This document shows positions 42,133 through 50,046 of a DNA stretch of 64,000 nt, in pieces. Each line of letters begins with the position of its first letter. Positions within the stretch are counted from its first letter, which is position 1. The position numbers and the translations under genes are program-made. Source of the stretch: Paenibacillus sp. MMS20-IR301 (lineage in GTDB: Bacteria > Bacillota > Bacilli > Paenibacillales > Paenibacillaceae); assembly GCF_032302195.1 (NCBI RefSeq), contig NZ_CP135275.1:7275001-7339000 (forward strand), in the 5' to 3' direction. The notes under the pieces are model-generated. The model saw nothing but the letters and a program-made list of their open reading frames with translations. It did no database searches and had not been told where the DNA came from.

Positions 42133-43944
42133 TTACTTGGTTAACCGGTTTGTAGTGCGCGCTGTGACTGCGGATCGTCTGCCGCGCAGCAGCGTAAGCA
42201 GGATGAACGCAAGAATAAGCAGCTGAGGCACGAAGGTCTCCCAGGTCGGGTACAAGCCGAGCCAGCTGATGGATGGCAGGCTGCTCTCTGCATGCGCAGG
42301 GATTTTGCCGGCTACCTGCAGGGAGTGGATACTCTCTCCAAGGAAACGGAATACAAGATAATAGATCAGTATGGCGGCTGCCCGGAAGAAGGCGGCAACC
42401 GGCAACTTGGCGCTAAGCACAATAATGGCATAGGCCAGGATGAACAGCACCACTAGTGCGCCCGCAATTCCGAGCAGCAGCTGTGAGGCGGCGATAGAAG
42501 TAGCCATACCCGCGTAGAAAATTGTCGTCTCTGCTCCTTCGCGCAGAACAGCCAGTGCGGAAACAAAGAACAGGGACCAGAGGTTGCCTCTCTCCAGCGC
42601 GCCTTGAACCTGGCTTCCAACATACTTATTCCAGGCGGCTGTGCTGGATTTGCCATGCAGCCAGCGGCCGATGGTGAGCATCATTACTACCGCGAACAGC
42701 CCGGCGATTCCCTCAATGAGTTCCCGTGCGCCCCCGGAGGCCGCCTGGGAGATGGTATAGGTCAGCAGTACAGCCAGGGCGATGCTTCCGGCCAGTCCCG
42801 CTGCTGCTCCGGACCAGACCCAGCGCCGGGCTGCCGGCGCCGCTTCCCTGCGGAGGTAGGCGAGGAGTGCAGAAAGCACAAGAATTGCCTCCAGTCCTTC
42901 ACGCAGCAGAATCAGTGCGGCATCCCAGGCTGTGTACGTTTGCTCCACGGTCAGCGGTGTCAGCTCATTAAGCATGTTGTCCATGATCTTAGTTGCTTCG
43001 GCAAGCTTCGGGGGATCGGAGAGCAGATAGCCGGTGACTGCGGTGCTTTCATTCTCAATGTTCGCATAGACCTTGGATGAAGCGATCTGCACTGCGCCTT
43101 CTGCCGAAGGCCAGGCCGTGATGAATTGCTCCATCACTGCTGCCGCTGCCGCGCTGTCTCCTGCAGCTGCTGAGGCTGAGGCTTTGTTCAGGTAGCTGAT
43201 CAGCCCCTCAATTGAGGCTGGTTCTGCTGCCCCGCCGGTATCAACCGCCTTGCCTTCGCTGTAGTCGGCCAGCAGCGAGGACAGCGCTTCAGCTTCCGCG
43301 AGCGCGGCCTCCTCGCGGAGCGGCTCTGCCTGCAGCGCAATGCGCAGCAGGCTCATCTTCGTCTCCAGCAGGCCGTAGACGGCGGGATTGTCCCCGCGGA
43401 TGCCGCGCTCTGCCGGCGTCCAGCCGCTTACGACAGCGCGGTAGGCTTCCGCCGCCGCGCTCCAGTCGGCGCTGCGCGCCGCATCCCGCGTGCGCTCCGC
43501 CGCGGGAAGCAGCTCCGCCGCAGCTGCGCGGCCGGCGGAGCCGGTGTCACCGCCGCCATCGCCTGCGGCGGCGGTGACGTACGCGTCCACGCTGCGGGCG
43601 AGCGTGGACAAAGCGGCCTTGGCGGGCGCTCCGCCGCCGGCCGCAAGGGCCTCCGCCGCGGCGCTCAGCGCGGCGTCGACAGCAGCAGCCGGACCGGCGA
43701 GTGCCGGGTCCGGCGTGCTCTCGTTCGCGGTGCGCCACAGCGCTGCGAACGCATCCACATCGGCCGCCGCCGCCTCCCAGCGGCTCTGGCCGGCCTCAAC
43801 AAGCGCGCTGCCTACAGGCGGCAGCAGCTCATCGGCCGGTGCGCCTGACGCAGAAGCCGGCGCGCTGAGCAGGAGCAGGCAGCTTAGCAGCACAGCTGCC
43901 GCGGACTGCCGCCGCCATGAATGAAATATTGCAATGAATGCCAT
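42133..43944 (-). CDS. efeU: EfeU/FTR1-type iron permease with N-terminal extracytoplasmic domain
   Basis: The protein has 603 residues; GAAGGG places the start at the ATG at 43944. A signal peptide (about residues 1-30) leads into a very Ala-rich helical domain of about 300 residues. The FTR1 membrane domain of about seven helices follows, with two iron-binding motifs: LLREGLEAIL near residue 346 and VLREGAETTIF near 465. Uptake of ferric iron or of iron delivered by EfeO/EfeB is expected. The N-terminal domain is encoded by a GC-rich segment (around 43200-43850). Third gene of the efe operon. Confidence 0.9.
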   Translation of the reverse strand: MAFIAIFHSWRRQSAAAVLLSCLLLLSAPASASGAPADELLPPVGSALVEAGQSRWEAAAADVDAFAALWRTANESTPDPALAGPAAAVDAALSAAAEALAAGGGAPAKAALSTLARSVDAYVTAAAGDGGGDTGSAGRAAAAELLPAAERTRDAARSADWSAAAEAYRAVVSGWTPAERGIRGDNPAVYGLLETKMSLLRIALQAEPLREEAALAEAEALSSLLADYSEGKAVDTGGAAEPASIEGLISYLNKASASAAAGDSAAAAAVMEQFITAWPSAEGAVQIASSKVYANIENESTAVTGYLLSDPPKLAEATKIMDNMLNELTPLTVEQTYTAWDAALILLREGLEAILVLSALLAYLRREAAPAARRWVWSGAAAGLAGSIALAVLLTYTISQAASGGARELIEGIAGLFAVVMMLTIGRWLHGKSSTAAWNKYVGSQVQGALERGNLWSLFFVSALAVLREGAETTIFYAGMATSIAASQLLLGIAGALVVLFILAYAIIVLSAKLPVAAFFRAAAILIYYLVFRFLGESIHSLQVAGKIPAHAESSLPSISWLGLYPTWETFVPQLLILAFILLTLLRGRRSAVTARTTNRLTK

Positions 43945-44057
43945 CCGGATCATCCCTTCAAGAATAAATATAACATCCCCTGCCTGTATATTTAGACAGG
44001 CCAGGCCTACAGCTCTCGGAACAGCCACGGGCAGCAACACTGCCGGGCGGCAATGGC

Positions 44058-45413
44058 CTAGCCCAGCAGCGTTTCCCCGATAGTTCCGCCTTCCCGCACA
44101 CCGGGGAAGCAGGCGAATACGGCGCTTCCGGTGTGGACCATATATTCATTCAGCCGGTCATTCCTGGAGAGGCGCTCCTGGATGCCGACGAACTGCTTCA
44201 CCAGATCCTTCTGGAAGCTGATGAAGACTAGTCCCGCATCCAGCTGTCCGGTCTTCAGATCCATCCCGCTCGAATAAGAGTAGGAACGGCGGAGCATTTT
44301 GACCGAGCCGTCCCCGTGCGCGAGGGCGGAATGGGAGTCCGGCGGAATGACCGGCTTGCCGCTGGAATCGGTTGCCTCAAGATTCAGCTTGGCGAATTCA
44401 TCACTTGCCCCGATAGGTGCCCCGCTCTGCCGGTGCCGCCCGAATGTGGCCTCCTGGTCGCTCAGGTTCGAGCGGTCCCAGACCTCAATGCGGAACCGCA
44501 CGCGGCGCAGCGCCAGATACGTGCCGCCGTTCATCCAGGCCGGCTCGTCCGCGCTGCCGCTCCAGACGACACTCTTCATCTCGGCATCATCGCTGACGTC
44601 GGGATTGCCCGTGCCGTCCTTGAAGCCGAGCAGATTGCGCGGTGTACCGCCTGCGGGATCGGCACTGCCTGTGCGCTGGAAGCCTTCCTGTGTCCAGCGG
44701 AGTACCGCAGTGCCGCGGGCGATGCGGGCAAGATTGCGGATTGCATGGAATGCTACCTGCAGATCATCGGCACAGGCCTGCACGCAGAGATCACCGCCGG
44801 ACCACTGCGGCTCCAGGCTGTCTCCCCGGAATGCGGGAAGGTCAGAGAAGGTAGCGGGCCGCCTAGCAGCGAGGCCGAACCGCCCGTCGAAGAATGACGG
44901 TCCAACCCCGAACGTTAGCGTGCATTTCGCCGGGGTCAGCCCATCCGCTTCGCCGGTATCCGTGGGCGGAAGATTAGGGTTATCATTCACGCTGCCAATC
45001 AGCGTGCCGGAAGTGAGGGCTGCCGCAGCCGCCGTCCAGGCCTGGAACAGCTGTCGAACCTCGCTGAGCTTCGCGGTCGTCAGATCAAACGAAGCGAAGC
45101 AGAGGAAATTCTGCGCAGGAGTAAGGATACCGGCCTGATGCTCGCCGTAGAAGGGAATAGTGTCCGCTGCAGCCCCGGCGCCTGCTGCCTGCGGGACTGA
45201 GGCGGCGGGGCTTACCGCCTTGCCTTGTGCAGCCATAATACTGAAAGTACCGCCGCCGCCCAGCAGCAGGCCGAGACCGGAGGCGCCGGTAAGCCGCAGC
45301 ATATCGCGGCGGCTTACTTTTTTAGCTAATAGAGGGGAATCGTTAGAACCTTTCTTGAGCTGCTCATGCTGAGCATCCGGGCTTACACCGGCAGCTTTAT
45401 TTCTCCGTTTCAT
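44058..45413 (-). CDS. efeB: Dyp-type haem peroxidase EfeB, Tat-exported
   Basis: The protein has 451 residues; the ATG at 45413 lies 5 bases after the efeO stop. A twin-arginine signal is plain: KKVSRRDMLRLTGASGLGLLL, with Arg35-Arg36. The mature part has the Dyp signature GFKDGTGNPD (haem-side Asp), RIARGTAVLRWTQEGF and a conserved late FISFQKDL. EfeB oxidises ferrous iron or handles haem/peroxide at the cell surface for the EfeU permease. It is the second gene of the Fur-controlled operon. Confidence 0.93.
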   Translation of the reverse strand: MKRRNKAAGVSPDAQHEQLKKGSNDSPLLAKKVSRRDMLRLTGASGLGLLLGGGGTFSIMAAQGKAVSPAASVPQAAGAGAAADTIPFYGEHQAGILTPAQNFLCFASFDLTTAKLSEVRQLFQAWTAAAAALTSGTLIGSVNDNPNLPPTDTGEADGLTPAKCTLTFGVGPSFFDGRFGLAARRPATFSDLPAFRGDSLEPQWSGGDLCVQACADDLQVAFHAIRNLARIARGTAVLRWTQEGFQRTGSADPAGGTPRNLLGFKDGTGNPDVSDDAEMKSVVWSGSADEPAWMNGGTYLALRRVRFRIEVWDRSNLSDQEATFGRHRQSGAPIGASDEFAKLNLEATDSSGKPVIPPDSHSALAHGDGSVKMLRRSYSYSSGMDLKTGQLDAGLVFISFQKDLVKQFVGIQERLSRNDRLNEYMVHTGSAVFACFPGVREGGTIGETLLG

Positions 45414-45418
45414 GCCGG

Positions 45419-46312
45419 TCACACTCCCAGAATAGTTCCCATGTTGGACAGAGGCTCAGCTAATGCATCCAGATTCTGGCTTAGCCTGCGGATTTCATCT
45501 TCCTTCAGTGTTTCGTAAGAAACGTATCCGTCTCCGGATTTGAACGGTGCCAGCTCATTCAGCAGGGCGGTGAAGCGTTCGCCAATAGTTTGTTCCAGGG
45601 CAGGGTCTTTTTTGGCCAGCTCGGGCTGCAGCAGCTCATAGATTTTCTGGGCACCCTCCACATTGGCGACAAAATCATACAAGTCCGTGTGGGAGTAACG
45701 CTCTTCCTCACCGGTTACTTTGGAGGAGGAGACTTCATTCAGCAGCTCCACAGCTCCGGTAACGAGCAGATTGGCATCAATATCAACCGTCTCTACCTTT
45801 GCCCGCAGCAGCTGTGCATCCTTCAGCAGTTGATCGGCTACATCCGTCATGCCTTCCGTAGTATTATTCTGCCAGAGTGCCTGCTCAAGCTTATGGAATC
45901 CGCGCCAGTCGGCGGCATCTACATCATTCTCACGGGCATCGATATTCGGATCAAGGTCCCCCAGAGCTTCAGCGATAGGCTCGATCCGTTCATAGTACAT
46001 GCGTGACGGAGCATAGAGCGCCTTGGCTTCTTCCAGCTTGCCTGCTTTTACAGCATCGGTGAAGCCTTCGGTCTGCTTGACGAATTCATCGCATTGCTCG
46101 ATCACGTACAGCCGGTAGTTTTCGGTCGCAGCGGTAAAATCTGCTGTGCCGGCAGCTGCCGGAGGGCTGGTTACCCCGCTCTGATCCGTAGCCGCAGCAT
46201 TATTACCGGAGCTGCTGCCATTCGTATTATTGTTGTTATTATTGCTTGCACAACCGGCAAACAGCAGGGAAGCTGCCAGCAAGCCTGCGGGAACTGCATA
46301 ACCTATCTTCAT
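45419..46312 (-). CDS. efeO: EfeO/EfeM iron-binding lipoprotein
   Basis: The protein has 297 residues; GAAGGGGTG puts the start at the ATG at 46312. The lipobox is SLLFAGC, followed by an Asn-rich linker. The mature part is the M75/imelysin-like EfeO domain with YRLYVIEQCDEFVKQTEGF, AKALYAPSRMYYERIEPIAE and the H-x-x-E motif in GFHKLEQALW. The cupredoxin domain of proteobacterial EfeO is absent, as is usual for Firmicutes. First gene of efeO-efeB-efeU, 30 bases behind a Fur box. Confidence 0.92.
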   Translation of the reverse strand: MKIGYAVPAGLLAASLLFAGCASNNNNNNTNGSSSGNNAAATDQSGVTSPPAAAGTADFTAATENYRLYVIEQCDEFVKQTEGFTDAVKAGKLEEAKALYAPSRMYYERIEPIAEALGDLDPNIDARENDVDAADWRGFHKLEQALWQNNTTEGMTDVADQLLKDAQLLRAKVETVDIDANLLVTGAVELLNEVSSSKVTGEEERYSHTDLYDFVANVEGAQKIYELLQPELAKKDPALEQTIGERFTALLNELAPFKSGDGYVSYETLKEDEIRRLSQNLDALAEPLSNMGTILGV

Positions 46313-46343
46313 TCTGGACACCCCTTCTTTTTATACGTGACAA

Positions 46344-46358
46344 TGATAATCGTTATCA
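46344..46358. promoter_or_regulatory. Fur box of the efe operon
   Basis: TGATAATCGTTATCA matches the 7-1-7 Fur box TGATAATNATTATCA in all but one position. It lies 32 bases before the efeO start codon. Confidence 0.85.
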
Positions 46359-46406
46359 ATAATGGACTTATCATAATTCGCTCTAATACAGCTGTCAACA
46401 AAAATG

Positions 46407-46418
46407 TGATAATTATCA
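46407..46418. promoter_or_regulatory. Second Fur-like site
   Basis: TGATAATTATCA is a perfect 12-base dyad containing Fur half-sites, 48 bases beyond the first box. It may lie near the -35 region of efeO. Confidence 0.6.
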
Positions 46419-46434
46419 TAGCGGGCTGAATACA

Positions 46435-46462
46435 CAAAAAAACGTCTCCGGAGCAGAAGACG
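46435..46462 (-). terminator. Terminator of the LacI-type gene
   Basis: On the minus strand CGTCT (46462-46458), a ten-base loop containing CTCCGG, AGACG (46447-46443), then seven T. It separates the regulator gene from the efe promoter. Confidence 0.7.
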
Positions 46463-46502
46463 CTGTTCAGCAATATTTTCAGTTTTTATAGCCGGAACCG
46501 GC

Positions 46503-47480
46503 CTATACTGTAGACCGCTCAATAATCCGGTGATCCAGCTTGCGGTAGACCGGTCCGCCGCAGGCTCCGTTAATCTGTTCATGAATAATACGGAAGGCGG
46601 CTGTCCCCATCTCATACAGATGATTATCTATAGTGGTAATCTCCAGCAATCTGCCGATCGGCTGGTTATCAAAGCCCAGCACGGCGAGATCGCCGGGAAT
46701 GCTGAGACCTGCTTTGCGCGCTTCAATAATTAGCCCGGCAGCTACATGATCACCTGTAATAATCATTGCATCAGGCCGCTTCGGCATATCCAGCAGGGAA
46801 CGTGCTACAGCCGCGCCATCCTCCTCGGTGGTACAGTCAAAGATCATCCATTCTTCACGGAAGTCCAGCCCGTTCGCTTCGATGAATTCGCGGTAAGCCG
46901 TTTGCCGGATCAAGGCGCTGTTGCCGTGCTGCCTGCCTTCGCAGTATCCGATGCCGCGGCAGCCCTTATCTGCCAGATACTGCAGTCCCTGCCGGAAAGC
47001 GGCATAATGCTGGGTATATACCGAAGAATAGCGGCGCTGTCCGCTGTCCTGGCAGGACACAATCGGACCATAGGCCGTATATTCCTCGATCGTTTCCGGC
47101 TGGAGCGCCGTCGATACGATAATTACGCCGTCGATTTCTTTATTCCGCAGCATCTCCAGCACCTTAAGCTCTTCATCGGCCACGTAATTGCTCTGGCAGA
47201 GAATCAGCCGGCACTGGGCCTGCAGCGCCTCATGGGCTAGTCCGTTCATAATAATCGAGAAGTAAAAAGCGCTGATATAAGGCAGAATTACCCCCACTGC
47301 ACCGGTACGGCCGGTAATCAGATGAACCGCGTTCATATTGCGGGTATAGTTTAATTGCTCGATGGTTTCCAGCACGGCGGCTCTTTTGTCTTTACTGACA
47401 TAAGGATGATTATTCAGCACCCGTGAGACCGTGGTTACGGAAACTCCGGCAATCCGGGCGATTTCTTTAATATTTGCCAT
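46503..47480 (-). CDS. LacI family transcriptional regulator
   Basis: The protein has 325 residues. The N-terminus NIKEIARIAGVSVTTVSRVLNNHPYVS is the LacI headpiece, and the remainder is a periplasmic-binding-like sugar-sensing domain (GVILPYISAFYFSIIMNGL, DAMIITGDHVAAGLI, LAVLGFDNQPIG). AGGAGG precedes the ATG. The downstream genes are iron uptake and are separated by a terminator, so the target is elsewhere or the regulator itself. An ATGGA-A-TCCAT dyad (47566-47576) in its upstream region could be its own operator. Confidence 0.92.
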   Translation of the reverse strand: MANIKEIARIAGVSVTTVSRVLNNHPYVSKDKRAAVLETIEQLNYTRNMNAVHLITGRTGAVGVILPYISAFYFSIIMNGLAHEALQAQCRLILCQSNYVADEELKVLEMLRNKEIDGVIIVSTALQPETIEEYTAYGPIVSCQDSGQRRYSSVYTQHYAAFRQGLQYLADKGCRGIGYCEGRQHGNSALIRQTAYREFIEANGLDFREEWMIFDCTTEEDGAAVARSLLDMPKRPDAMIITGDHVAAGLIIEARKAGLSIPGDLAVLGFDNQPIGRLLEITTIDNHLYEMGTAAFRIIHEQINGACGGPVYRKLDHRIIERSTV

Positions 47481-47599
47481 GGCGAATGCTGCCTCCTGAT
47501 CCGGGAATGGAATGGTTTTATTTTATCATAGAAGTTTTTAGATTTTCGCATATTTAAAGCTTGCTATGGAATCCATTTCATAAATTACACTGGGGGTGC

Positions 47600-47784
47600 A
47601 AGAGCATTACCGGACTAAACCGGCGTGACCGCAAGGGCGTGACGGACCGGTAAGGTTGCTGTGCATGCCTGCCGGCAGACAGATTTCATCCTCACCTTTT
47701 AGCTAACCACCGGGAATTGTATTTGATCGGAGTATGACCTGTACGGCTGATGCCTAGAACGACTGCGGGCTGCAGCCGTTTTTT
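47600..47784 (+). ncRNA. Candidate structured RNA ending at an orphan terminator
   Basis: TTACCGG (47607-47613) and CCGGTAA (47647-47653) enclose an inner GCGTGACCGCAAGGGCGTGAC loop. Downstream is TGCCGGCAGACAG and then GGCTGCAGCC with six T. No known riboswitch consensus (TPP, SAM, cobalamin, c-di-GMP, c-di-AMP) fits. The promoter is not clear, so transcription is a guess. Confidence 0.3.
47764..47784 (+). terminator. Orphan intrinsic terminator upstream of gerE
   Basis: A CGGGCTGCAGCCG hairpin followed by TTTTTT, on the plus strand, with no plus-strand gene in the preceding 1.2 kb. Confidence 0.6.
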
Positions 47785-47870
47785 CTGTTTTTTTGGGTCA
47801 GGCTGTCCTTGGTTGCTCCTGGTTGTCCCTGATCCGCGGCTGTCCCCGCCCATTTTAATACTGCAACAGC

Positions 47871-47898
47871 ACCATTAAGTGCCCCCCTACATAGTATG
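47871..47898 (+). promoter_or_regulatory. Candidate sigma-K promoter of gerE
   Basis: ACC (47871-47873), 16 bases, CATAGTATG (47890-47898), one base off the sigma-K -10 consensus CATANNNTA. In B. subtilis gerE is transcribed by sigma-K RNA polymerase, which supports the reading. Confidence 0.5.
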
Positions 47899-47961
47899 TT
47901 TTGACTGTATCCCTTTACCTTGTTATACCAAACAAACCCAGGGCAAGGAGGGGTGACACCA

Positions 47962-48186
47962 TTGAAAGGGAACGAACATCATAGCAAATTTCTGTTGACG
48001 CATCGTGAGCGCGAAGTATTCGAGCTTCTGGTTCAGGACAAAACAACACGGGATATTGCAGGACTGTTATTCATCAGCGAAAAAACCGTCCGCAACCATA
48101 TCTCCAACGTCATGCAAAAATTAAACGTAAAAGGCCGTTCGCAAGCGGTTGTCGAGCTGATCAAGCTTGGGGAGCTGAAAATATAG
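47962..48186 (+). CDS. gerE: Spore germination/late mother-cell regulator GerE
   Basis: The protein has 74 residues, the same length as B. subtilis GerE. A TTG start (L-K-G-N-E) lies ten bases after AAGGAGG. The LuxR-type helix-turn-helix REREVFELLVQDKTTRDIA and LFISEKTVRNHISNVMQKL is nearly identical to the Bacillus protein as remembered. GerE is a DNA-binding protein that adjusts coat-gene transcription with sigma-K in the mother cell. Its targets here could include the coat and glycan genes of this window, which is inference. Confidence 0.95.
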   Translation: MKGNEHHSKFLLTHREREVFELLVQDKTTRDIAGLLFISEKTVRNHISNVMQKLNVKGRSQAVVELIKLGELKI

Positions 48187-48502
48187 CTGCCGTGCTTCAG
48201 AGGTGACGCGTTTAAGCCTTCTCTTATCCTACGGGGTGAGGGGAGGTTTTTTGTTTTGCATAAATGGAAAAAGACTTCCCATTCTTGACTACAGTCCATG
48301 CTCGATACCGTGAAAAAATCGGGATTTTATGATTACGGTTGGATTTAACCGAACTACAGTGGTGATATTCAGGTGGTGATGTTTTTTTGTTGCCGCTTGT
48401 CTTGTTTGTTTAACCATAGCAAAAAATTCATATACAAAGGAAAGCTCTGTAAGTAATATGTAACTGATATTGCATGAATGCTAACTTGGGAGGGAATTGA
48501 TT
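48187..48502. other. Intergenic region after gerE
   Basis: It holds a terminator (48212-48257) and an AT-rich stretch that must include the promoter of the next gene. No gene or further structured element was recognised. Confidence 0.5.
48212..48257 (+). terminator. Terminator of gerE
   Basis: CCTTCTCTTA pairs with GTGAGGGGAGG through several G-T pairs, followed by TTTTTT. Confidence 0.65.
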
Positions 48503-49762
48503 TTGAAACGCATCTGGTCATTTTTATTAGTCATAAGTTTCGTCTCTGTGTTTGCTGCAAGTGCAGAAGCGGCTTCCGGCAATAAAGATATTACGGTTAT
48601 TATTGATGGAGTCAAACAGAATTACAGTGCAAAGCCGGTAAATGTGAAGGGTTCCGTGCTTGTGCCGATGCGGGCGATTTTTGAAACACTGCAGGCCAAG
48701 GTGTATTGGAATCAAGCCAAACAACAGATTACAGCAGCCAGAGGCACCTCAATTATTACGCTCACTCTTAATTCCACAGATGCATCTATTGATGGGAAAT
48801 TAACTACACTCAATGCACCGCCACAGACTGTGAATGGCAACACTATGATTCCGCTGCGTTTTGTCGCAGATGCGCTGCGTGCTGATGTGAAATGGGACAC
48901 AGCCAGCCAGACCGTTACAATTGACTCTAAAGGGCATTCTACAGCCGTATCCAATGTCGCGCCTCCGGCAGCCAATCCCGAAGAGGACAAGGCGCAAATT
49001 GTAGCGGTTCTTGCCCAAAGTATTGATTCTTTAAGTAATGGGGATGGGCCAGGGTACCTTGATGCTTGGGATAAAACTTCTGAGACGCTGCAGAGCTTGG
49101 AGAACTACTTCAGCACCCAATCTTATCGCTACTCCATGGAAGGCACTCCACAGATTCAATTAAACGGCTCAAGCGCTTCTGCTCAGTTAACACAAATAGC
49201 TTCGCGGGTTGAGGATAAGGGCTTGGCGAGTGAGCGGCCAGAGTCTGTTCAACGTGGTTTTTATACTGTGAACCTGATTAAACGAACAGGTGGATGGAAA
49301 ATACAAAGCTTAACTCTATACCGTACACCAGAGAATGTCCCGGTTGCCGACTCCAAAGTAGATTTCGGGGTATACGGCCTTATCCGCAATATGACCGTAG
49401 CTGAGTATGACCGGGATATTCAAGCATATACGAACAGCTTCACCGGCCAGTCTCCTTCGACGGAGGCGATCCAGCAATGGATGGACCGGATTCATCTGAA
49501 TGAAACGCTTGTGCCGGGCTCCAAATTAATATCCGCCGAAGGAACAGCCTTTAGTGGACCTGCAGCCAGCCTGGAAATAACAATGAACGTCTTCCCCATT
49601 GATGCAGGCGGTAATTTCCTTGAGAATCAGGCACCGTTCGTTGTTGTTTATACGATTGATGCTGCCAAGGAAAATGATGTCTGGAGAATTACAAGCATCA
49701 GGCTGAAAAGCAAACTTGAGCCGGAACAGGCGAAGCTGCTTAGTCCTTACGTTCAGCAGTAG
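48503..49762 (+). CDS. Secreted copper amine oxidase N-terminal domain protein
   Basis: The protein has 419 residues. GGGAGGG at 48488-48494 favours the TTG at 48503 (K-R-I-W-S-F), which begins a signal peptide cleaved after about residue 24 (AEA). Two copies of the copper-amine-oxidase-N repeat follow (about 25-145): VNVKGSVLVPMRAIFETLQA with VYWNQAKQQITA, and VNGNTMIPLRFVADALRA with VKWDTASQTVTI. Despite the name these beta domains in Paenibacillus are wall-associated modules and are not enzymes. The C-terminal 270 residues resemble NTF2-like repeats but were not recognised for certain. Confidence 0.85.
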   Translation: MKRIWSFLLVISFVSVFAASAEAASGNKDITVIIDGVKQNYSAKPVNVKGSVLVPMRAIFETLQAKVYWNQAKQQITAARGTSIITLTLNSTDASIDGKLTTLNAPPQTVNGNTMIPLRFVADALRADVKWDTASQTVTIDSKGHSTAVSNVAPPAANPEEDKAQIVAVLAQSIDSLSNGDGPGYLDAWDKTSETLQSLENYFSTQSYRYSMEGTPQIQLNGSSASAQLTQIASRVEDKGLASERPESVQRGFYTVNLIKRTGGWKIQSLTLYRTPENVPVADSKVDFGVYGLIRNMTVAEYDRDIQAYTNSFTGQSPSTEAIQQWMDRIHLNETLVPGSKLISAEGTAFSGPAASLEITMNVFPIDAGGNFLENQAPFVVVYTIDAAKENDVWRITSIRLKSKLEPEQAKLLSPYVQQ

Positions 49763-49824
49763 TTTTTCGAGTGCATGAGGGATATCTCTTTAGCAAAAAA
49801 TGAGTGTTTACCTTGTAACAAAAC

Positions 49825-49873
49825 AAACCAAGCGATTACTGTCATGGCTAAATGGCGTCGCTTGGTTTATTTA
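49825..49873 (+). terminator. Terminator after the secreted protein gene
   Basis: AAACCAAGCGA (49825-49835) and TCGCTTGGTTT (49858-49868) are perfect 11-base arms followed by ATTTAAT. Confidence 0.8.
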
Positions 49874-50046
49874 ATAAGCTCATAACCATAAGATTCTTAA
49901 ATCGAAACAAACTGAATTTATAAGTAACCTATCTAAGGTTATTTCCATCGGAGAGATTACAAAAAACAAGGAAATTAGTCCCATTCTGTCGAATACCTTT
50001 ACCCGTACCCTAACAATTCCAATCCAAAAAGGAATTCACCAAACCA

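Larger units (their letters stand above)
47481..47961. other. Intergenic region between lacI-type gene and gerE
   Basis: No coding sequence. It contains a structured stretch at 47600-47660 (TTACCGG/CCGGTAA stem with internal GCGTGAC repeats), an intrinsic terminator on the plus strand (47764-47784) with no gene in front of it, and a candidate sigma-K promoter (47871-47898) for gerE. Confidence 0.6.

Noticed and set aside
47575..47760. TPP or cobalamin riboswitch upstream of gerE
   Set aside because: GGGGGTGC resembles the start of the TPP box, but CTGAGA, ACCTGAT and the AGCG end are missing; cobalamin box elements are also missing.
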